Below the pieces are notes generated by a model. The model did not search any database. It saw only the letters and a program-made list of their open reading frames with translations, and was not told the origin of the DNA. Shown piece by piece: positions 15,864 through 21,213 of a stretch of DNA of 21,213 nt. Each line of letters starts with the position of its first letter. Position 1 is the first letter of the stretch. The position numbers and the translations under genes were made by a program. Source of the DNA: Deltaproteobacteria bacterium UBA5754. GTDB taxonomy: Bacteria; Desulfobacterota; Dissulfuribacteria; Dissulfuribacterales; UBA5754. The stretch spans positions 28,201 to 49,413 of the forward strand of contig DIFG01000076.1 of the NCBI GenBank assembly GCA_002419025.1. The letters are read 5' to 3'.

Positions 15864-16012
15864 TATAGGCTACCTTGAAAAATTTGGAATTTTGTTCGAT
15901 GGCAAGGCGCGAGGAGGTCAAAAAGCGGAGCATACTCTATGTATGTGAGCATTTTTGGCCGACGAGCAACACAGCCATCGGGCAAAAGGACAATTTTTCA
16001 AGGTAGCCTATA
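15864..16012 (-). repeat. Palindromic dispersed repeat, copy B, with perfect 21-bp terminal inverted repeats
   Basis: A 149-bp element with perfect 21-bp inverted ends: 15864-15884 (TATAGGCTACCTTG...) matches the reverse complement of 15992-16012. A further inner pair is CGATGGC (15897-15903) with GCCATCG (15974-15980). Its 128-bp core (15877-16004) is homologous to copy A at 4657-4784 in the opposite orientation. It encodes no transposase. Size and ends are those of a non-autonomous MITE or a large REP-like element. It lies between the operon promoter (16026-16053) and yceD, so it would be transcribed as a long imperfect hairpin in the leader. Confidence 0.85.
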
Positions 16013-16025
16013 GATGAAATCAACT

Positions 16026-16053
16026 ACTATAGTTGGGTGCAGATTCCTGTCAA
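16026..16053 (-). promoter_or_regulatory. Sigma70-like promoter of the yceD-rpmF-plsX-fab operon
   Basis: On the minus strand, a consensus -35 TTGACA (16053-16048) is followed by a 16-base spacer and the -10 TATAGT (16031-16026). The -35 overlaps the tatC stop codon. Transcription would begin near 16019 and run through repeat copy B into yceD, giving a leader of about 215 bases. This is the best promoter I see on the minus strand. Confidence 0.55.
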
Positions 16054-16781
16054 GTCATTGTGGCCGGACACGATCTTCCGGAGACCTTGGCAAGGAGGAT
16101 TCCGACCTCGTAGAGAAGATACATGGGGATAGCCATGAGGGACATGTTCAATAGATCGGGTGTGGGAGTGAGCAGGGCCGAGAAAACGGCAATTACGAGT
16201 ACTGCGTATCTTCGGCCCTGGGAGAGGGATTCCGGGCGGCAGATTCCGAGACGGCAGATAATTGGGATGACGAGAGGAAGTTCGAAGATGAGCCCGAATC
16301 CTCCAACAAAAAAAACGACGAAATCCACGAATTTCCCTACCGCGATGACCGGGTGCAGGTGTTCGGACTGAAAGCCCAGGAGGAACTGTATTCCCAGGGG
16401 CAGGGTGACGAAATAGCAGAAAGCGGTCCCTGTGAAGAAAAGGATGAGGGATGCCGCAAAGATGACAAAGGAGGTCCTCCGGGAAAAACCGAAGACGGCC
16501 TCAAGCCCCCGGGAGAGTTGCCAGATGATGATAGGCATGAGAGCAGTGATCGCCATGAGGCCGGAGAGCTTGAGGAGGGCGAGAACAGGTTCCATGACCC
16601 CGAAGAAGGCGAGTTTCTGGCCGAGGTGGTGCTGAAGCCTCCCAAGTATCCAGGGGGAAAATATATAGATGATGGCAGTCAGGGCGGGAAAACAGACGGC
16701 GATAACGAGGATCCGCCGCCTCAGGTGGCCAAAAAGCCGGACGATCGTCCGCGGCCCGAAGGATTCCGGTGTCTCTCCCAT
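16050..16781 (-). CDS. tatC: Sec-independent (Tat) protein translocase TatC
   Basis: Polytopic membrane receptor of the twin-arginine translocase. The 243 residues contain about six hydrophobic segments and the TatC-like FGLIFELPLVIPIICRLGI and FSALLTPTPDLLNMSLMAIPMYLLYEVGI regions. The start MGETPES at 16781 has only a weak GGGGATC upstream. The N-terminal motif, usually HLxELRxR, here reads RLFGHLRRRIL: the Glu that in E. coli (E15) contacts the signal peptide aligns with His. No tatA or tatB is in the window. It follows purQ by 22 bases. It may be a normal divergent TatC or a specialised paralogue. Confidence 0.92.
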   Translation of the reverse strand: MGETPESFGPRTIVRLFGHLRRRILVIAVCFPALTAIIYIFSPWILGRLQHHLGQKLAFFGVMEPVLALLKLSGLMAITALMPIIIWQLSRGLEAVFGFSRRTSFVIFAASLILFFTGTAFCYFVTLPLGIQFLLGFQSEHLHPVIAVGKFVDFVVFFVGGFGLIFELPLVIPIICRLGICRPESLSQGRRYAVLVIAVFSALLTPTPDLLNMSLMAIPMYLLYEVGILLAKVSGRSCPATMT

Positions 16782-16803
16782 TGTGTGTGATCCCCTTGGG
16801 GGG

Positions 16804-17631
16804 TCAGGCGAGGCGTTCGCGGATATAGTCCACGGCGTTTCGAAAGAAGACGAGACCGGCGCCTTCTTCGGGGAGGGATTGCCGTGTCCACCTCGGATGG
16901 TTGGTGTGGTGGGTGAATGCCTCAGGGTGGGGCATGAGGCCCATGAGTCTCCCCGTCGGATCGCAGATGCCGGCAATGGCGAATTCCGATCCGTTCGGGT
17001 TGAAGGGGTAGTCTCCAGTGGGTTGGCCGCTGTCTGGATCGACGTACTGGAGGACCACGAGATGATCCTCAACGAGTCGCTTCTGAACCGACCCGTCAAG
17101 TGTCACGAATTTCCCCTCGCCATGCCGGACGGGCAACTCGATCCGGTCGATCCCCCGAGTAAAGACGCAAGGCGTGTCTGCAGGGGCTTGGCAGGTCACC
17201 CACCGATCCTCGAAACGACCGGAGTCATTATGGGTGAGGCTGACGAGCCTGGACTCGTAAGCCCGGCCAAAACCCGGAAGGAGCCCGGTCTTGACCATGA
17301 GCTGAAAACCGTTGCAGACCCCGAGGACAAGGCCGCCCCTTTCGATGAATGCAAGGAGGTGATCCAGGAGGCGTTCTTCGCCGTCCCTGATCCGTGCGCA
17401 TCGGAGGCGATGGGCCCCGGCCTGGGCCGCGCCGAGGTTGTCTCCGTCGAGAAACCCCCCTGGCAGGTTCAGAAAATGATATGAGGAGAGGCTGATGGTG
17501 CCGTCGAGGAGATCGGAGATGTGGACGATATCCACCCGATCGGCGCCGGCCAGCCGGCAGGCGTGGGCCATCTCGCGTTCGCAGTTGGTGCCGTATCCGG
17601 TGGTGACAATGGCGTGGACTTTGGGTCTCAT
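16804..17631 (-). CDS. purQ: Phosphoribosylformylglycinamidine synthase, glutaminase subunit (PurQ)
   Basis: Class I glutamine amidotransferase that supplies ammonia to PurL for the fourth step of purine synthesis. Of the 275 residues, the key ones are nucleophile C106 in LVLGVCNGFQLM and the H235/E237 pair in GLMPHPEAFTHHTNHP. The N terminus PKVHAIVTTGYGTNCEREMA and LPGGFLDGDNL are typical. At about 275 residues it is longer than the 220-230-residue PurQ of Gram-positives, resembling the glutaminase end of large PurL. The start at 17631 is set by GGAG 8 bases upstream. A structured RNA element ends about 45 bases before the start, so it would lie in the purQ leader if co-transcribed. Confidence 0.95.
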   Translation of the reverse strand: MRPKVHAIVTTGYGTNCEREMAHACRLAGADRVDIVHISDLLDGTISLSSYHFLNLPGGFLDGDNLGAAQAGAHRLRCARIRDGEERLLDHLLAFIERGGLVLGVCNGFQLMVKTGLLPGFGRAYESRLVSLTHNDSGRFEDRWVTCQAPADTPCVFTRGIDRIELPVRHGEGKFVTLDGSVQKRLVEDHLVVLQYVDPDSGQPTGDYPFNPNGSEFAIAGICDPTGRLMGLMPHPEAFTHHTNHPRWTRQSLPEEGAGLVFFRNAVDYIRERLA

Positions 17632-17675
17632 GAGGCGGCTCCGCAAGGCGATATTCGATTATTATAATGCGTTTT

Positions 17676-17818
17676 TGAATCCGTGGGCCCACGGCCAGGG
17701 TATATGTTCCGTGCGGCAAATAGCCTCCATCCATGGGGGCGGATTTGCCGAACGGCACCCGTCCATGGGCGCCTCACTCCACATATACTCCGGCCGTGGG
17801 CTTATTCTGTGAAATCGA
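17676..17818 (-). ncRNA. Structured RNA, TwoAYGGAY-like, copy 1
   Basis: Read on the minus strand. An outer stem of about 20 bp pairs 17801-17792 (GCCCACGGCC) and 17788-17782 with 17706-17687. It encloses hairpin 1 with loop AUGGAC (17766-17761), with flanks GGCGCCC and GGGUGCC. Hairpin 2 is CGGCAAAU/AUUUGCCG (17750-17743 with 17721-17714) capped by loop AUGGAU (17734-17729). A second copy at 18796-18936 keeps the architecture while the outer stem differs by compensatory changes. The two AYGGAY terminal loops are the defining feature of the TwoAYGGAY motif and also match the CsrA/RsmA consensus CANGGANG. The strand is inferred from the loops; the plus strand folds equally well but its loops read GUCCAU or AUCCAU. 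It lies between purQ and the rhomboid gene. Confidence 0.7.
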
Positions 17819-17852
17819 TAAGGTCGATGGAATATCTCACGTATTCCGGGTG

Positions 17853-17882
17853 TTCATACTCTACACCAGCCCCTATTGTCAG
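17853..17882 (-). promoter_or_regulatory. Possible promoter for RNA copy 1 / purQ
   Basis: On the minus strand, CTGACA (17882-17877) is followed by an 18-base spacer and TATGAA (17858-17853), about 35 bases before the RNA element. The corresponding place upstream of copy 2 has TATACT, but no good -35. Homology between the copies continues through this region (17819-17860 against 18937-18975). A moderate match only. Confidence 0.3.
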
Positions 17883-17905
17883 GCAAAAATGTTCGAGGCC
17901 CGCGC

Positions 17906-18778
17906 ATGAGCGGTGAGGTCGTTGCGTCCACCGCCAAGAGGAGAAAACTCCGTGAATGGAGACTTGTCCTGAACGCCCTCGGGATTCCACATTTTGTTGA
18001 GGCGGGGGAAGGGGGGATGCGGCTCATCGTGGTGAAAGAAGAGGCCTTGGCCCAGAGGGCTCGGGAAGAAATCGCCCTCTTCGAGGAGGAGAACAGGGAC
18101 TGGCCGAGTCGTCCCCAGGCGGTGCCCGAGCAGGAGCCCCATCCGCCCACCTGGATCATCCTGGCCTTTTTTGCCCTGTTTTACCTCCAAACCGGTGGCT
18201 GGGACGGTCAATCCTTCTGGTTCGATGCCGGGGCTGCGGACGCAAGGCGTTTTCTCCATGACCATCAGTGGTGGAGGGCGGTGACGGCCCTGACCCTCCA
18301 CGCCGATGTGGTCCATCTGGCGGGCAATCTCCTTATCGGAGGAACGATCATCCATTTTATCGCCGCCATTCTTGGAACAGGTCTCGCTTGGACCGCTGTC
18401 ATTTTCTGCGGGGCCATGGCGAACGGCGTCAACATGTTCTTTCATGGGAGCGGCCATGTATCCGTTGGGTTTTCTACAGCGGTCTTTGCGGCCGTGGGCA
18501 TTCTCGCAGCCATGAACTGCTGGAGACATGGGCAGTGGAAGGGGGTGCTGCTCTCCTTCGGCGCGGGGATGTCACTGCTCGCCATACTCGGGACGAGCGG
18601 GGAACGCGTGGATCTGGGCGCCCATTTGTGGGGTTTTGTTGTAGGGTTTCTTGCCGGAAACGGCTTGGGGGCCTGGATCAGGGCCCGCCGTCCCCTGCCA
18701 GGGTATATGACCCAGGCAGGTCTCCTTGCAGGGTGCCTTGGGTTGGTCTATTTGTGTTGGCAGCGTGCCCTCTGGTGA
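17906..18778 (+). CDS. Rhomboid family intramembrane serine protease
   Basis: About 290 residues. Residues 1-80 are a soluble, charged N-terminal region (LREWRLVLNALGIPHFVEAG...), followed by about six membrane segments (about 82-98, 130-150, 152-175, 183-203, 213-230, 235-256, with a last one at 270-287). Rhomboid hallmarks are LHADVVHLAGNLL (H132, H137, N141), the serine motif VGFSTAVFAAVG (S190, in place of the usual GASG) and AHLWGF with H240. Rhomboids cleave membrane proteins within the bilayer; the substrate is unknown. ATG at 17906 has CGAGG 9 bases upstream; a TTG at 17876 would add 10 residues. The gene is flanked on both sides by copies of the structured RNA. Confidence 0.9.
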   Translation: MSGEVVASTAKRRKLREWRLVLNALGIPHFVEAGEGGMRLIVVKEEALAQRAREEIALFEEENRDWPSRPQAVPEQEPHPPTWIILAFFALFYLQTGGWDGQSFWFDAGAADARRFLHDHQWWRAVTALTLHADVVHLAGNLLIGGTIIHFIAAILGTGLAWTAVIFCGAMANGVNMFFHGSGHVSVGFSTAVFAAVGILAAMNCWRHGQWKGVLLSFGAGMSLLAILGTSGERVDLGAHLWGFVVGFLAGNGLGAWIRARRPLPGYMTQAGLLAGCLGLVYLCWQRALW

Positions 18779-18795
18779 GGGATCAAACAAATACC

Positions 18796-18936
18796 TGAAT
18801 CCGTGAGCCGACGTTCGGGCTGTTTGTTCCGTGCGGCAAATAGCCCTTGTCCATGGGGCGGATTTGCCGACGGCGCCCGTCCATGGGCGCCTCAGTCTAC
18901 AGACACCCCGAACGTCGGCTTATTATGAAAAATCGA
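18796..18936 (-). ncRNA. Structured RNA, TwoAYGGAY-like, copy 2
   Basis: Read on the minus strand. Outer stem: GCCGACGTTCGGG (18919-18907) pairs with 18819-18807, extended by the ACAGACA / TGTTTGT region. Hairpin 1: GGCGCCC (18891-18885) pairs perfectly with GGGCGCC (18878-18872) around loop AUGGAC (18884-18879). Hairpin 2: CGGCAAAU/AUUUGCCG (18869-18862 with 18841-18834) capped by loop AUGGAC (18854-18849). The 19-base block TTCCGTGCGGCAAATAGCC (plus strand, 18827-18845) is identical in copy 1. It lies between the rhomboid gene and cutA. No U-rich intrinsic terminator follows on either strand. Confidence 0.7.
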
Positions 18937-18987
18937 GAGGTTGAATGTATATCTAACGGATTCAGGAAGTATAAAAAGGCATCAAAT

Positions 18988-19335
18988 ATGGGAAATGTCA
19001 TGATCATCCAGGTCGTCACCGTAACAGGGACTCGGGAGGAGGCGGACAGGATCGCCTCCGTCCTGGTGGAAAGGAGGCTCGCTGCCTGTGTACAGGTCGG
19101 TGGACCCATCACGAGCACCTACCGGTGGAAGGGGAAGGTGGAGACAGCCGAGGAATGGTGCTGTTCCATCAAGACCCTGGAGGGGAACTACCGGGCCGTG
19201 GAGGATGCCATTCGGGAGCTCCATTCCTATGAGCTTCCCGAGATCCAGGCCTTTCCCGTGATGTGCGCCCTCCCGGCCTTTGCCGAGTGGATCATGGCAT
19301 CTGTTTCCCTTGACACCTCTCGAGGTGGAAAGTAA
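18988..19335 (+). CDS. cutA: Divalent-cation tolerance protein CutA
   Basis: Small trimeric PII-like protein of 115 residues, linked to copper tolerance in E. coli; its molecular role is unsettled. Family features are the opening IIQVVTVTGTREEADRIASVL, LAACVQVGGPITSTYRWKGKVE (Cys34 position), KT, and SYELPEIQAFPV (80-91). ATG at 18988 has AAAAAGG about 9 bases upstream; ATG at 19000 is a second choice. The frame continues upstream into the RNA copy 2 but that part is not protein-like. It ends 10 bases before hisI, suggesting co-transcription. Confidence 0.95.
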   Translation: MGNVMIIQVVTVTGTREEADRIASVLVERRLAACVQVGGPITSTYRWKGKVETAEEWCCSIKTLEGNYRAVEDAIRELHSYELPEIQAFPVMCALPAFAEWIMASVSLDTSRGGK

Positions 19336-19345
19336 AGAAACGCCC

Positions 19346-19732
19346 ATGAATCAGCCTCAAACCCCCGATTTTGCCAAAGGCGGCGGAATCCTCCCTGTCA
19401 TCGCCCAGGATCACGAGACAGGCGAGGTGCTCATGCTCGCCTACATGAACAAGGAGGCCTGGGAAAAGACAGTCAAGACCGGAAAGCTCCACTACTGGAG
19501 CAGGTCCCGGCGAAAGCTCTGGCTCAAGGGTGAGACCTCCGGTCACGTCCAGACGGTCCGCGCCATTTTCCTCGACTGCGACGGGGATGCGATACTTGCC
19601 CAGGTCGAGCAGGCGGGAGGAGCAGCCTGTCACACGGGATACCGGAGCTGCTTTCATCGCAGGCTCGAGAAGGATGCCTTTGTCGTTGTCGGGGAGCCTG
19701 TTTTCGATCCGCGGGAGATATACAAGAAATGA
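19346..19732 (+). CDS. hisI: Phosphoribosyl-AMP cyclohydrolase
   Basis: Third step of histidine synthesis: opens the purine ring of phosphoribosyl-AMP. The 128 residues lack the HisE pyrophosphatase domain, so this is a stand-alone HisI. Motifs: MLAYMNKEAW, HYWSRSRRKLWLKGETSGH (49-67), the metal-binding DCDGD (77-81) and CHTGYRSCF (C95, C102). The start at 19346 has only a weak purine-rich stretch upstream, in keeping with coupling to cutA. It overlaps hisG by 4 bases (ATGA). Confidence 0.97.
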   Translation: MNQPQTPDFAKGGGILPVIAQDHETGEVLMLAYMNKEAWEKTVKTGKLHYWSRSRRKLWLKGETSGHVQTVRAIFLDCDGDAILAQVEQAGGAACHTGYRSCFHRRLEKDAFVVVGEPVFDPREIYKK

Positions 19733-20601
19733 CCCATCTGCAACTGGGGATCCCCAAGGGAAGCCTCGAAAAGGCCACCATAGAGCTTTTCGCCAAGTCT
19801 GGCTGGCGGATCGACGTCCATTCCCGGAGCTATTTTCCTGATATCGACGACCCTGAGATCACGTGCAGTATCTGCCGGGCCCAGGAGATGTCCCGGTATG
19901 TGGAACAGGGCACCCTTGACGTGGGGATCACGGGAAAGGACTGGATCCTCGAAAACGACTCGGATGTGATCGTGGTCTGCGATCTTGTTTATTCAAAGGT
20001 GAGCAAGCGACCTGCCCGGTGGGTCCTTGCCGTGCCCGCTGGCTCCCCCTATCGGAGCGCGCGGGATCTGGCAGGGAAAAAGATCGCTACCGAGCTCGTG
20101 AATTTCACCCGCCGCCACTTTGATGCCATGGGGGTGGATGTGACAGTCGAGTTCTCGTGGGGTGCTACCGAGGCCAAGGTCGTCTCCGGGCTCGCGGACG
20201 CCATCGTGGAGGTGACCGAGACCGGAAGCACCATTCGCGCCCACGGACTCGTCATCATAGAGGACCTCATGGAGTCCAATCCCCGGCTCATTGCCAACAA
20301 AACGGCATGGGAGGACCCCTGGAAGCGTGAGAAGATCGACCAGATCGCCATGCTCCTCCAGGGCGCGCTCCGGGCCGACAAGCTGGTAGGGCTCAAGATG
20401 AACGTCCCGACCGATAGGCTTTCATCGGTCGTGGAACACCTTCCCAGTCTCAATGCGCCGACCGTCTCTCCGCTTTATGACTCGAAATGGTGTTCGGTCG
20501 AGACGATAGTCGAGGAGACCGTAGTTCGGGAGATCCTGCCCCGCCTCAAGGCGGCAGGGGCTGAGGGGATAGTCGAGTACTCCCTGAACAAGGTCCTTTG
20601 A
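19729..20601 (+). CDS. hisG: ATP phosphoribosyltransferase, long form
   Basis: First and feedback-controlled step of histidine synthesis: joins ATP and PRPP. At 290 residues it is the long type with a C-terminal regulatory domain (about 216-290), which needs no HisZ. Visible motifs are LGIPKGSLEKAT, LDVGITGKDWI and the PRPP loop EVTETGSTIR (161-170). The C-terminal domain, starting near DKLVGLKMNVP, is where histidine binds in the family. It overlaps hisI, so the two are translated together; other his genes are not in the window. Confidence 0.96.
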   Translation: MTHLQLGIPKGSLEKATIELFAKSGWRIDVHSRSYFPDIDDPEITCSICRAQEMSRYVEQGTLDVGITGKDWILENDSDVIVVCDLVYSKVSKRPARWVLAVPAGSPYRSARDLAGKKIATELVNFTRRHFDAMGVDVTVEFSWGATEAKVVSGLADAIVEVTETGSTIRAHGLVIIEDLMESNPRLIANKTAWEDPWKREKIDQIAMLLQGALRADKLVGLKMNVPTDRLSSVVEHLPSLNAPTVSPLYDSKWCSVETIVEETVVREILPRLKAAGAEGIVEYSLNKVL

Positions 20602-20639
20602 CCTTTTTCCCATCTGTGCAGGTAAGGAGTTCCATATAT

Positions 20640-21213
20640 GTGACGAGCGCCTTCAGCCCCCGTCAGTTTCCGGAATGGACCTTTCCGGAGATCGCGTTTG
20701 CGGGACGCTCGAATGTGGGTAAATCCTCGCTCATGAACGCCCTAATGGGCCGCTCCGGGCTTGTCAAGGTGAGTTCCAGGCCGGGGTTCACCAGGTCGAT
20801 CAATTTTTTTCTTGTCAATGATGCCTTTTCCTTTGTGGATCTCCCTGGGTACGGTTTTGCGAAGGTCCCCAAGGGCATTCGCGAATCCTGGAAAGTGCTT
20901 ATTGAGACCTACATAGAAAAAAGGGCCAATCTCCACGGGGTCGTGTGCATCTTTGACATCAGGCGCGATCCGGACGGACTGGATCGCGGCCTTATCGACT
21001 ATTTGACAGCGGCGGGCCGCCGTGTCTGGATCGTCCTCAACAAGGCGGACAAGATCCCTCAGCCGAAAAGGCGTGCGGTGGAGCAAAACGTATTGGCGAA
21101 GCTTGGAGCAAGAGGGGAGGAGGCCATTCTCGTTTCCGCGCGTACAGGGGCTGGCATCGACATCCTTTCCGACACCATCTGGGAAAGATTGGGCTCCTCG
21201 ACGTTTTGTGTGG
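20640..21213 (+). CDS. engB: Ribosome biogenesis GTPase EngB (YsxC/YihA), 3' end outside the window
   Basis: TRAFAC GTPase needed for 50S subunit assembly. The frame starts at GTG 20640, preceded by TAAGGAG about 10 bases upstream, and runs to the window end without a stop (191 residues seen, against about 195-210 usual). G motifs: G1 GRSNVGKS (22-29), G2 T51 in PGFTRSINFF, G3 DLPGYGFAKV (67-76), G4 NKAD (134-137) and G5 SA (166-167). It is 38 bases after hisG. An ATG two bases before the GTG is out of frame and stops at once. Confidence 0.95.
   Translation, partial: MTSAFSPRQFPEWTFPEIAFAGRSNVGKSSLMNALMGRSGLVKVSSRPGFTRSINFFLVNDAFSFVDLPGYGFAKVPKGIRESWKVLIETYIEKRANLHGVVCIFDIRRDPDGLDRGLIDYLTAAGRRVWIVLNKADKIPQPKRRAVEQNVLAKLGARGEEAILVSARTGAGIDILSDTIWERLGSSTFCV

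Noticed and set aside
18847..18987. Upstream extension of the cutA frame
   Set aside because: It translates the structured RNA copy 2. cutA homology begins at 18988-19000, with its own ribosome site.

Overview
The window looks like chromosomal DNA from a GC-rich anaerobic bacterium of the Deltaproteobacteria/Desulfobacterota type. This is an inference from three things: the gene order yceD-rpmF-plsX-fabH-...-fabG-acpP-fabF-rpiB-glyA, an electron-transfer flavoprotein alpha subunit fused to a ferredoxin domain, and a hisI-hisG-engB block. No rRNA, tRNA, CRISPR, phage or transposase gene was seen.

Layout. (1) 1-3165, plus strand: a small signalling cluster. It has a response regulator with a SHOCT tail, a receiver-GAF-HD-GYP protein (putative c-di-GMP phosphodiesterase) and a degenerate histidine-kinase-like protein. 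(2) 3444-4538, minus strand: an unusual cytoplasmic-looking protein with calcium-loop (EF-hand/dockerin-like) motifs. (3) 4539-5201: a gene-poor spacer carrying two unrelated palindromic repeats and a good promoter for def (peptide deformylase, plus strand). (4) 15803-5767, minus strand: one long tightly packed operon, yceD, rpmF, plsX, fabH, acyl-CoA dehydrogenase, etfB, ferredoxin-etfA, fabG, acpP, fabF, rpiB, glyA. It couples membrane-lipid synthesis to translation (L32) and C1/sugar metabolism. fabD, which normally lies between fabH and fabG in this arrangement, is absent, and a dehydrogenase/ETF module occupies its place. A sigma70-like promoter overlapping the end of tatC should drive the operon. 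Its leader would carry a 149-bp perfect-ended palindromic element. (5) 17631-16050, minus strand: purQ and tatC. (6) 17906-21213, plus strand: a rhomboid protease, cutA, then hisI-hisG-engB (engB runs off the window).

The most striking non-coding signal is a pair of about 140-nt structured RNAs at 17676-17818 and 18796-18936, flanking the rhomboid gene as direct repeats. Read on the minus strand, each folds into a long outer stem whose sequence differs between copies with compensatory changes. The stem encloses two hairpins whose loops read AUGGAC or AUGGAU. This fits the description of the TwoAYGGAY RNA motif and also the CsrA/RsmA binding consensus CANGGANG. The second dispersed signal is a 128-bp palindromic element present at 4657-4784 and 15877-16004. 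By hand alignment the two copies are ungapped and about 84% identical.
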